The notes under the pieces: model-generated
What the model saw: only the letters and a program-made list of their open reading frames with translations
What the model was told of the DNA's origin: nothing
The model's database searches: none
Made by a program: the position numbers and the translations under genes
Shown here: piece after piece, positions 1-5,224 of the stretch
How positions within the stretch are numbered: position 1 is the stretch's first letter
Layout: every line of letters begins with the position of its first letter
From: Streptosporangiaceae bacterium
Lineage (GTDB): Bacteria > Actinomycetota > Actinomycetes > Streptosporangiales > Streptosporangiaceae
Assembly (NCBI GenBank): GCA_030038715.1
Contig: JASHSO010000074.1
Location: 1 to 5,224 of the forward strand
Direction of reading: 5' to 3'
DNA length: 5,224 nt

Positions 1-1150
1 CGTTCGGCTGCCAGCCGGGGTCGAGCAGGCCGAGCTCGAACTTCTGCTGAAGCACCCGGGTAACTGCCCGGTCGACGAGGTGCTCGGAGACCTGTCCGGT
101 GCGGACTGCCTCAGCCAGCGGCGCGCCGTAGCACCGGCGGTGCGGGAGTTCCACGTCCAGCCCCGACGCCAGCGCGGCCGCCGCCGCCCGTTCGGGCGAG
201 CTTGCCACCGCGTGCATGGTCTGCAGGAGCGAGACCCCGAAGTAGTCGGACACAACGGTGCCCGCGAACCCGAGTTCGTCGCGAAGCCAGCCGGTGAGCA
301 GCTCCTCGTCTGCGTGACCAGGGATCCCGTCGATAGCGGTATACGAGGCCATCACCGAGCGCGCGCCACCCTCGGTGATGGCCATTTCGAACGGCGGCAG
401 GATGATGTCGGCAAGCGCGCGCGGACCTAGGTCGGCCGGCGCCATGTTGCGCGCGGCCCTGGAAGCCGAGTAGCCGGCGAAATGCTTGAGCGTCGCCACA
501 ATTCCCGCGGACTCCAGCCCCTGGACATACGCGGCGCCAATCGTGCCGACCAGGTAGGGGTCCTCGCCGATGGTCTCCTCCGTGCGTCCCCAGCGCGGGT
601 CGCGGCTTACGTCAAGTACCGGTGCCAGGCCCTGATGGACCTCGATGGCCCGCATGCTCTGCCCGATCGCCGAACCCATCTGCCGGACCGCGTCAGGGTC
701 GAAGGTCGCGCCCCACGCCAGCGGGGTGGGAAAAATCGTGGCCATCCAGGCCGTGAGCCCGGTCAGGCACTCCTCGTGTGCCAGCGCCGGGATGCCGAAC
801 CGGCTCGTGGCGATCACTCGCCGCTGCAGCCTGGCTAGTGCCTGCATGCCGGCCGCCGGCGTCACCGGCGAGCTGCCGAACACCCTGGTGAGTTGACCAA
901 GGCCGGGCCCGATGAGCTCGTCGAGCGGCGTGGGGTCGGCAAACTCACCCTGCATCGGGGCCACTCCGTCGCCGTCCTCCGCGCTGACCTGTACCCATAT
1001 CGCGAAGAGCTGGGCAAGCTTCTCGGCGAGTGTCATCCGGGCTAGCAGGTCCGCCACGCGATCTGCGATCGGCAGGGCCGGGTCACGCCACGGCTCGCCG
1101 CTGACGGTCGTCGCGGGCGAGTCCTGCCTGGCTTGGGACTCAATGCGCAT
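1..1150 (-). CDS. Glycoside hydrolase family 3 enzyme (beta-glucosidase/beta-xylosidase type), C-terminal part beyond left edge
   Basis: This is the first 383 residues of a GH3 exo-glycosidase, which removes beta-linked glucose or xylose from the non-reducing end of oligosaccharides with retention of configuration. Visible family motifs in order: MTLAEKLAQL (39-48), HEECLTG (125-131), GLAPVLDV (174-181), DPRWGRTEETIGEDP (184-198), KHFAGYS (222-228) and VVSDYFGV (299-306). D302 in the last motif aligns with the GH3 catalytic nucleophile; the usual SDW is SDY here. What is visible is the TIM-barrel domain; the alpha/beta sandwich domain that normally supplies the acid/base, and any fibronectin-like domain, would lie off the window. 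Full members are usually about 750-850 residues. ATG at 1150 is chosen because an in-frame TGA lies eight codons upstream (1172-1174) and a GAGG sits 8 nt before it. No signal peptide is apparent, so it is probably cytoplasmic. It follows the LacI-type gene on the same strand after 61 bp. Glucosidase versus xylosidase specificity is unresolved. Confidence 0.93.
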   Translation of the reverse strand, partial: MRIESQARQDSPATTVSGEPWRDPALPIADRVADLLARMTLAEKLAQLFAIWVQVSAEDGDGVAPMQGEFADPTPLDELIGPGLGQLTRVFGSSPVTPAAGMQALARLQRRVIATSRFGIPALAHEECLTGLTAWMATIFPTPLAWGATFDPDAVRQMGSAIGQSMRAIEVHQGLAPVLDVSRDPRWGRTEETIGEDPYLVGTIGAAYVQGLESAGIVATLKHFAGYSASRAARNMAPADLGPRALADIILPPFEMAITEGGARSVMASYTAIDGIPGHADEELLTGWLRDELGFAGTVVSDYFGVSLLQTMHAVASSPERAAAAALASGLDVELPHRRCYGAPLAEAVRTGQVSEHLVDRAVTRVLQQKFELGLLDPGWQPN

Positions 1151-1211
1151 GAGGAGTGCCTCGTCTCGTTCTCAGGAGGTTGGTGCCGCGGCGGCAGAGC
1201 ACGACGGCAGG
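1151..1211 (-). other. 61-bp gap between repressor and GH3 genes
   Basis: Short spacer on the minus strand between the repressor stop (1212-1214) and the hydrolase ATG (1150). It contains a GC-rich 13-nt inverted repeat, TGCCG-CCG-CGGCA (1184-1196), that could form a 5-bp hairpin, but no T-run follows on either strand, so it is not a convincing terminator. I see no clear promoter. The simplest reading is co-transcription of the two genes, perhaps with some attenuation at the hairpin. Confidence 0.4.
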
Positions 1212-2351
1212 TCAGGGCGGGGGAGCCGTAGACCCCCGCACGACGAGCTCGGTAGCCAGCTCCATTCGCCAGCTCGACAAGGGCAAGCTCTCAATGAGCG
1301 TGCCGAGCATGTCGGCGGCTACCCGGCCCATCTCGGCCAGCGGCTGGCGGACCGTCGTCAGGGGCGGTGACGACCACTGGGAGACCGGGAGGTCATCGAA
1401 ACCCACGACGCTCAGGTCCTGCGGGACGCGCAGACCGCGCTGGCGGGCCGCCTCGTAGACGCCGAAGGCTTGCTCGTCGCTGCCGGCGAAGATGGCCGTC
1501 GGCCGGTCGGCGAGGTCGAGGAGCGCGCCCGCACGCACGAAGCCGCCCTCGTGCTTGAAATCGGCATGCCGGACCAGCGCCGAGTCATACTGCAGGCCAG
1601 CTCGTTCCAGGGCAGACCGGTAGCCGTCGATCCGCGCGCGGCTGCACAGATAAGTCTCGGGGCCGCCGATCACGGCGATGCGGCGGTGGCCGCAGGCGAT
1701 CAGGTGATCGGTGGCGGCCATGCCACCGGCCCAGTTGGTCGCGCCGACACCCGGCAAGTCTGGCTCGGGCAGGTTGACCGGGTCGATGACCACGAGCGGG
1801 ATGTCTTCCTCCCGCAACTGGCGGAGCTGGTCGGTCGTCAGCTCCGAGGTGACCAGCAGGACCCCGTCGGTGTCGTGGCTGGCCAGCGCGCTGGTCCAAC
1901 TTGCGGGCCGGGCGCTGCCGTGGCGCACGGCGGAGACCGCGGCGGCCATGCCGTGCGCCGAGCACCAGTCCTCTACCCCGCGCAGGATCTCGACGGCCCA
2001 CGGGCTGTCCAGGCCGCCGAATACAACGTCGATCAAGCCGGCGTGGCGCCCCCGCCGGATGCCGGGGTGCCGGTAGTTGCGCTCGCCGAGTAGTTGCTCG
2101 ATCCGCGCTCGAGTGCGAGCCGCGACGTCGGCGTGCCCGTTCACCACCTTGGACACGGTCGGCAGCGATACGCCGGCCTCGGCAGCGATGTCGGCGAGCG
2201 TCGGACGCGATCGCCGGCCCTGCTGGCCGCGCTGTGCCGGTTGGCCAGGCTTGGCATGCTGCTCCGGTTCCGCCGACGTGGTCGGCTGCGCTCTGCGGGG
2301 TCCGGGCTGAGCGGGCCTGCCGTTGCGGGAGCGCCGATCGGAAAGCGCCAC
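1212..2351 (-). CDS. LacI-family transcriptional repressor
   Basis: A 379-residue DNA-binding regulator. The helix-turn-helix is at residues 51-72 (TLADIAAEAGVSLPTVSKVVNG), followed by the rest of the headpiece to about residue 95. A periplasmic-binding-protein-like sugar-sensing domain fills about 105-375, with family motifs VVIDP (187-191), GGMAATDHLIACGHRRIAVIGG (ending at 230), RIDGYRSAL (240-248), AIFAGSDEQAFGVYEAAR (starting at 286) and VVGFDDLPVSQW (315-326). Members usually leave DNA when a sugar binds. The start is GTG at 2351, preceded by AGGAAGG (2362-2368) 10 nt upstream; no other ATG, GTG or TTG occurs in frame before the HTH. This gives an unusual N-terminal extension of about 48 residues rich in Pro, Gln, Arg and Ala, likely disordered. 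Out-of-frame ATG codons lie between the Shine-Dalgarno and the GTG. The gene is divergent from the importer operon and upstream of the GH3 gene, so it probably controls both and itself. The effector is inferred to be a sugar released from the imported glycoside. Confidence 0.95.
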   Translation of the reverse strand: MALSDRRSRNGRPAQPGPRRAQPTTSAEPEQHAKPGQPAQRGQQGRRSRPTLADIAAEAGVSLPTVSKVVNGHADVAARTRARIEQLLGERNYRHPGIRRGRHAGLIDVVFGGLDSPWAVEILRGVEDWCSAHGMAAAVSAVRHGSARPASWTSALASHDTDGVLLVTSELTTDQLRQLREEDIPLVVIDPVNLPEPDLPGVGATNWAGGMAATDHLIACGHRRIAVIGGPETYLCSRARIDGYRSALERAGLQYDSALVRHADFKHEGGFVRAGALLDLADRPTAIFAGSDEQAFGVYEAARQRGLRVPQDLSVVGFDDLPVSQWSSPPLTTVRQPLAEMGRVAADMLGTLIESLPLSSWRMELATELVVRGSTAPPP

Positions 2352-2409
2352 GTCATCATCACCTTCCTGGCTGCCTGAGGTGCGCAGGGTAGGTCACCGG
2401 GGCGGCTGC

Positions 2410-2421
2410 CGAAAGTTATCG
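2410..2421. promoter_or_regulatory. Candidate LacI-type operator O2 (repressor side)
   Basis: CGAAA-GT-TATCG differs by one base from the palindrome CGAAA-N2-TTTCG and shares nine of twelve bases with the site at 2604-2615. It lies about 60 bp upstream of the repressor GTG, a sensible place for autoregulation, and 194 bp centre-to-centre from the other copy, which would permit looping by a tetramer or binding by two dimers. Confidence is limited because imperfect palindromes this short also occur by chance. Confidence 0.4.
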
Positions 2422-2426
2422 TGCGG

Positions 2427-2476
2427 GTATCGTAGCTGAGCCGTTAGCGGATCGCGATACTTGGGGCTTGCGTATC
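2427..2476. repeat. GTATC/GATAC inverted-repeat cluster
   Basis: GTATCG (2428-2432 core), CGATAC (2455-2460) and GTATC (2472-2476) are three copies of one short element in alternating orientation. The outer two are each followed within a few bases by AGCT. The gaps are about 22 and 11 bp. It could be a second regulator's binding array or a weak hairpin in a repressor-side leader; no known motif is claimed. Confidence 0.3.
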
Positions 2477-2564
2477 AGCTAGACAGAACCCTCAGGTTGT
2501 AAGGCCTATCACCAGAAGCCTGGCTGGTACCAACTATCGGGTTAAATCGCTGCAAACTTAAGTC

Positions 2565-2593
2565 TTGACCGGTGACGCGGCGGTTTCTAAGAT
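2565..2593 (+). promoter_or_regulatory. Vegetative-sigma promoter for the importer operon
   Basis: TTGACC (2565-2570) and TAAGAT (2588-2593) are separated by exactly 17 bp, a very good match to the housekeeping sigma promoter of actinobacteria (TTGACN, about 17-18 bp, TANNNT). Transcription would start near 2600, about 107 nt before the first permease ATG. This is the only pair of this quality I found in the control region. The perfect 8-bp palindrome ACTTAAGT ends two bases before the -35 element. Confidence 0.65.
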
Positions 2594-2599
2594 GTCGGC

Positions 2600-2706
2600 A
2601 CGTCGAAACTTTTCTGAATCACTTCAGGTGCTGCCCGGGTGTCCTTTTCGCGGGACTGACAGATAGTCTGAGCTGCTTGCATTGCTATCAGGTAGAAAGG
2701 TGCTAG
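2600..2706 (+). promoter_or_regulatory. 5' leader of the importer operon
   Basis: If transcription starts near 2600, about 107 nt precede the first permease codon. Small hairpins are possible: CTGAA-TCAC-TTCAG (2614-2627), overlapping the end of operator O1, and CAGA-TAG-TCTG (2660-2670). The Shine-Dalgarno AGAAAGG (2694-2700) sits 6 nt before ATG 2707. I recognise no known riboswitch class, and no in-frame leader peptide with its own good ribosome site. Confidence 0.35.
2604..2615. promoter_or_regulatory. Candidate LacI-type operator O1 (importer side)
   Basis: CGAAA-CT-TTTCT is one base short of the perfect palindrome CGAAA-N2-TTTCG. It lies immediately after the expected transcription start near 2600, at about +5 to +16, where a bound repressor would block initiation or escape. 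LacI-family proteins bind short palindromes with a central pair, and this one has a near-twin at 2410-2421. Assignment to the adjacent repressor is inferred from position and the paired copies. Confidence 0.5.
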
Positions 2707-3693
2707 ATGACCTTCCTGGCTCGGCGCATCGGCCTCTACCTGGTGACCGCTTGGGCGGCAATCACGATCAACTTCTTCATTCCGCGCATGATGCCGGGCA
2801 ACCCGGCCGAGATCGTATTCTCCCGGCTATCGGCGAATGGGATAGTCACGCCCGCCATGTACAAGGCGCTGGTCGTCGCGTTTGGCCTGAACACGCACTC
2901 CAGCCTGCTAGCCCAGTACGGTCAGTACTGGGTCCAGCTCTTCCACGGCAACCTCGGCACCTCGATTACCTACTACCCGACCAGCGTCGCGAGCGTGATC
3001 GCCACCGCGCTGCCCTGGACCCTGGCGCTGGTGGGTGTGGCGACGATACTGAGCTTCGTCATCGGGACGACGATCGGGACCGTGGCGGGCTGGCGCCGCG
3101 GGGGCTGGCTGGAGACGCTCCTGCCGACCACCACGTTCCTGCAGGCCATGCCGTACTTTTGCCTGGGCCTGGTGCTGGTCGAATACCTGGGCGTCAAGCT
3201 GAACTGGTTCCCGGTGAACGGCGGCTACGCCCAGGGGGACGTGATCGGCTTCAACGGCGCGTTCCTGGCGAGCGCGGCCTACCACGCCTTCCTGCCCGGC
3301 CTCACGATCGTCGTGACGTCGATGGCCGCCTGGATCGTGGGCATGCGGAACATGACGGTGACGACCCTCGGCCAGGACTACGTGCTGGTCGCGCAAGCCA
3401 AGGGCCTGTCCCGGCGCCGCGTCATGATCACCTACGCGGCACGGAACGCGATCCTGCCCAGCTTCTCCAGCTTCGTCGTCGCGCTGAGCCTCGTGGTGAC
3501 CGGGTCCGTGCTCGTGGAGTACGCATTCTCCTATCCCGGCATCGGCTACGTGCTGTTCCAGGCGGTCGACAACGAGGACTACCCGCTGATGCAGGCCGTC
3601 TTCCTGATCATCACGCTCAGCGTGCTCGTGGCTAACCTGCTCGCCGACTTCGCCTACGTGCTGCTCGATCCCCGGGCGCGGCAGGAGGCCTGA
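2707..3693 (+). CDS. ABC importer permease, OppB/DppB family
   Basis: A 328-residue inner-membrane subunit of an Opp/Dpp-type importer. About six membrane segments can be read: roughly 8-26, 103-128, 139-162, 195-212, 250-270 and 293-318, with a long extracytoplasmic loop after the first, typical of OppB-like proteins. The cytoplasmic EAA loop that docks on the ATPase is at 223-251 (QDYVLVAQAKGLSRRRV, then RNAILP), with the conserved Gly at 233. Other family marks are PGNPAE (30-35), HGNLGTS (80-86), FSYPGIG (274-280), DYPLMQA (291-297) and the C-terminal DPRAR (321-325). Length is normal. ATG 2707 is preceded by AGAAAGG. It is the first gene after the promoter and is followed after only 3 bp by its partner permease. 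The family is named for peptides but includes many oligosaccharide importers; the GH3 and LacI-type neighbours favour a sugar, by inference. Confidence 0.95.
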   Translation: MTFLARRIGLYLVTAWAAITINFFIPRMMPGNPAEIVFSRLSANGIVTPAMYKALVVAFGLNTHSSLLAQYGQYWVQLFHGNLGTSITYYPTSVASVIATALPWTLALVGVATILSFVIGTTIGTVAGWRRGGWLETLLPTTTFLQAMPYFCLGLVLVEYLGVKLNWFPVNGGYAQGDVIGFNGAFLASAAYHAFLPGLTIVVTSMAAWIVGMRNMTVTTLGQDYVLVAQAKGLSRRRVMITYAARNAILPSFSSFVVALSLVVTGSVLVEYAFSYPGIGYVLFQAVDNEDYPLMQAVFLIITLSVLVANLLADFAYVLLDPRARQEA

Positions 3694-3696
3694 CAG

Positions 3697-4680
3697 ATGG
3701 CGCTCAGCTCCAGCACGACCCCGGCGTCGCAGAATACTCTCACCGTCATCACGGCCCCGGCGATCCAGGGTAGACGGCTGCCGCGGCTGTCGCTGAAGAT
3801 CACCATCGGCCTCGTGCTGCTCGGGATCTTCGTGCTGATGGCGATCATCGGCCCGATCGTGGCGCCCTACGACCCGTCGGCAATCGGCCCTGATGTGCTG
3901 GCCGCGCCGTCGGCCGCGCACCTGCTAGGCACGACGAACAACGGCCAGGACGTGCTGTCCGAGCTGCTGGTGGGCTCCCGCGCGACGATCGTCGTCGCGT
4001 TCGTGGCCGGCGCGCTTGCCACCGTGCTGTCGGTGATCTTCGGCGTGACGTCCGGTTACCTGGCCGGCAGCGCCAGGGGCGAGCTGCTGAACATGCTGTC
4101 CAACATCGTCCTTGTGCTCCCGCTGTTCCCGCTGCTGGTCGTGCTGACCGCCTTCCTGCCCAATGCGAGCGCCTGGATCGTCGCCGTGGTGATCGCCCTG
4201 GTCGGGTGGGCGTGGGGGGCTCGCGTGCTCCGGGCGACGACGCTGGCGTTGCGCAACCAGGACTTCGTCCAGGCCGCGCGCGCGGTCGGGGAGCGGACGT
4301 GGCGGATCATCCTGTTCGAGATCCTGCCCAACGAGATCGCCGTAGTCGCCGCGAGCTTCCTGTTCACGTTGATCGCGGCGATCATCCTGTACACCGGCCT
4401 GATCTTCCTCGGGCTCGGCAACACCAACGAGTGGAGCTGGGGACTGATTCTCTACTGGGCGCAGAACGAGGAGGCCCTGACGGTCGGCGCCTGGTGGTGG
4501 TTCATACCCGCCAGTGCCTGCACAGCGCTGCTCGGTTGCTCGATTGGGCTGATCGGCTTCGGCATCGACGAGTTCATCAACCCCCGGCTCCGGGCTGCGG
4601 GGCTGAGCCGGAAAGAACTGCGGACGATGAGCATGAACCAGGGCCTGACACCCGTTTACCGGGATGGGGCCAGGTCATGA
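3697..4680 (+). CDS. ABC importer permease, OppC/DppC family
   Basis: A 327-residue partner permease that pairs with the upstream OppB-like protein to form the membrane channel. A polar, Ser/Thr-rich cytoplasmic N-terminus of about 33 residues precedes six likely membrane segments (about 34-56, 97-122, 135-155, 158-178, 212-240, 264-290). Family motifs: HLLGTTNNGQDVLSELLVGSR (75-95), the EAA loop RNQDFVQAARAVGERTWR (186-203) with LPNEI (210-214), GLIFLGLG (234-241), and NPRLR (295-299). The GAWWWFIP (264-271) and GFGIDEFINPRLR (287-299) versions resemble, from memory, members linked to cello- or xylo-oligosaccharide uptake more than classical DppC (where DxLDPRL is usual); that is suggestive only. 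AGGAGG (3683-3688) within the end of the previous gene serves as Shine-Dalgarno, 8 nt before ATG. The stop overlaps the next start in ATGA. Confidence 0.95.
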   Translation: MALSSSTTPASQNTLTVITAPAIQGRRLPRLSLKITIGLVLLGIFVLMAIIGPIVAPYDPSAIGPDVLAAPSAAHLLGTTNNGQDVLSELLVGSRATIVVAFVAGALATVLSVIFGVTSGYLAGSARGELLNMLSNIVLVLPLFPLLVVLTAFLPNASAWIVAVVIALVGWAWGARVLRATTLALRNQDFVQAARAVGERTWRIILFEILPNEIAVVAASFLFTLIAAIILYTGLIFLGLGNTNEWSWGLILYWAQNEEALTVGAWWWFIPASACTALLGCSIGLIGFGIDEFINPRLRAAGLSRKELRTMSMNQGLTPVYRDGARS

Positions 4681-5224
4681 CGCCGCTTGACCGGGCCGGC
4701 TGGCCCGTGCTCGAAGTCAGCGGGTTGTGCGTGGACTACGGGCACGGCACCGACGTGACGCACGCGGTGATCGACGCCGATCTCGTGTTGCACCGCGGTG
4801 AGGTCATCGGGCTGGCGGGGGAGAGCGGCAGCGGCAAGTCGACTCTGGCTTACGGCATGACGAGGCTGCTGCGCCCGCCGGGCCGGATTACCGCGGGCCG
4901 AGTGGTGTTCCGTCCCGACCCTGACCGGCCGGACTCCTCGCTGGACCTGCTGGACCTCGGCATCGACGAGCTGCGCCAGCTGCGCTGGCGCGAGATATCC
5001 ATCGTCTTCCAGTCCGCCATGGCAGCACTGAACCCGGTCATCAGTGTCCATGCCCAGCTTGTCGACACGCTGGCGGCCCACCGTCCCGAGATGACCAAGA
5101 ACATGCGGAACCAGCGCGCCATCGAGTTGCTGCGGCTGGTCGGCATCAGCGCCGACAGGCTGCGCAGCTTCCCGCACGAGCTGTCCGGCGGCATGCGGCA
5201 GCGTGTCATGATCGCGATGGCGCT
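4677..5224 (+). CDS. ABC importer ATPase, OppD/DppD family, cut by right edge
   Basis: The first 182 residues of the ATP-hydrolysing subunit that powers the importer from the cytoplasmic face. Walker A is GESGSGKST (48-56), the Q-loop is FQSAMAALNP (111-120, Gln 112), and the ABC signature is LSGGMRQR (169-176). Walker B, the D-loop and the H-loop lie beyond the window, as would the C-terminal oligopeptide-transporter extension with its cysteines, if present. The long insertion between Walker A and the Q-loop (about 56-111, with ITAGRVVF and ELRQLRWREISIVFQ) fits OppD/DppD. Family members run about 320-350 residues and are usually followed by an OppF-like second ATPase. ATG 4677 overlaps the upstream stop (ATGA), implying translational coupling; GGGGCCAGG just upstream is a modest ribosome site. 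Confidence 0.94.
   Translation, partial: MTPLDRAGWPVLEVSGLCVDYGHGTDVTHAVIDADLVLHRGEVIGLAGESGSGKSTLAYGMTRLLRPPGRITAGRVVFRPDPDRPDSSLDLLDLGIDELRQLRWREISIVFQSAMAALNPVISVHAQLVDTLAAHRPEMTKNMRNQRAIELLRLVGISADRLRSFPHELSGGMRQRVMIAMA

Larger units (their letters stand above)
2352..2706. promoter_or_regulatory. Divergent control region between repressor and importer operon
   Basis: A 355-bp non-coding stretch, visibly more AT-rich than its neighbours, between two genes pointing away from each other. It holds a strong plus-strand promoter, two matching candidate operators, a cluster of GTATC/GATAC inverted repeats, several short palindromes (GGTACC-centred at 2525-2532, ACTTAAGT at 2556-2563) and the transcribed leader of the importer operon. 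I could not find a convincing -35/-10 pair for the minus-strand repressor gene; TACGAT (2429-2434) and GATAAC (2415-2420) are possible -10 elements without a good -35. No gene with a family I recognise lies here. Confidence 0.75.

Noticed and set aside
1184..1196. GC-rich inverted repeat as a terminator between the repressor and GH3 genes
   Set aside because: Only a 5-bp stem with a 3-nt loop and no T-run after it on either strand; recorded only as a possible attenuating hairpin.
1470..2093. Plus-strand open frame of 207 codons across the repressor gene
   Set aside because: It is antisense to a gene with clear LacI-family motifs, has no recognisable domain, and its composition is that of a high-GC shadow frame.
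2472..2502. TTACAA and TGATAC on the minus strand as the repressor promoter
   Set aside because: The spacing is 19 bp and both boxes are weak matches; not good enough to list as a feature.
2660..2670. CAGA-TAG-TCTG hairpin in the leader as a riboswitch or terminator
   Set aside because: A 4-bp stem without T-run or surrounding conserved architecture; too small to support a structured RNA call.
2682..3635. Open frame starting at a TTG just upstream of the first permease and running in another frame
   Set aside because: Its translation is Arg/Pro/Asp-rich with no membrane segments or family motifs, while the ATG 2707 frame is an unmistakable OppB-like permease.
2908..3921. Long open frame (337 codons) antisense to both permease genes
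   Set aside because: His/Arg/Asp-rich low-complexity translation, typical of the complement of a GC-rich gene; the sense strand has clear family motifs.
4656..5177. Minus-strand open frames over the ATPase gene
   Set aside because: The plus strand encodes Walker A, Q-loop and ABC signature in order; the antisense frames show no motif.

Overview
The window looks like a piece of a high-GC actinobacterial chromosome. Coding regions are strongly GC-rich with G/C at most third codon positions, one gene starts with GTG, and the proteins resemble the sugar-uptake and glycosidase families common in Streptomyces-like soil actinomycetes. The genus is an inference. I see no phage, transposon, CRISPR, rRNA or tRNA signature.

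Layout. Bases 1-1150 (minus strand) hold the first 383 residues of a family 3 glycoside hydrolase (beta-glucosidase/beta-xylosidase type), cut by the left edge. Bases 1212-2351 (minus) hold a complete LacI-family repressor that reads toward the hydrolase across a 61-bp gap, so the two probably form one transcript. Bases 2352-2706 are a 355-bp divergent control region. Bases 2707-3693 and 3697-4680 (plus) encode the two membrane subunits of an oligopeptide/dipeptide (Opp/Dpp)-type ABC importer. From 4677 to the right edge runs the first of its ATPase subunits, which stops just after the ABC signature. The three importer genes are packed as an operon: a 3-bp gap, then an ATGA stop/start overlap.

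How it fits together. The likely picture is a self-contained glycoside-use locus. The importer takes up a short oligosaccharide, the GH3 enzyme (no signal peptide is visible) cleaves it in the cytoplasm, and the LacI-type repressor responds to the sugar. The control region supports this. A good promoter (TTGACC, 17 bp, TAAGAT) faces the importer. A near-palindrome CGAAA-CT-TTTCT sits just after its expected transcription start, and a second near-copy CGAAA-GT-TATCG lies upstream of the repressor gene. Each is one base from a perfect CGAAA-N2-TTTCG palindrome, so they are good operator candidates.

What is missing: no solute-binding protein gene precedes the permeases, and the second ATPase expected of this family would lie beyond the right edge. 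The substrate cannot be fixed from this window; a beta-glucoside or beta-xyloside is the best inference. Nothing here demands a wholly new system. The points most worth checking are the paired operators, the competing start codons of the repressor, and the sugar assignment of an importer family named for peptides.
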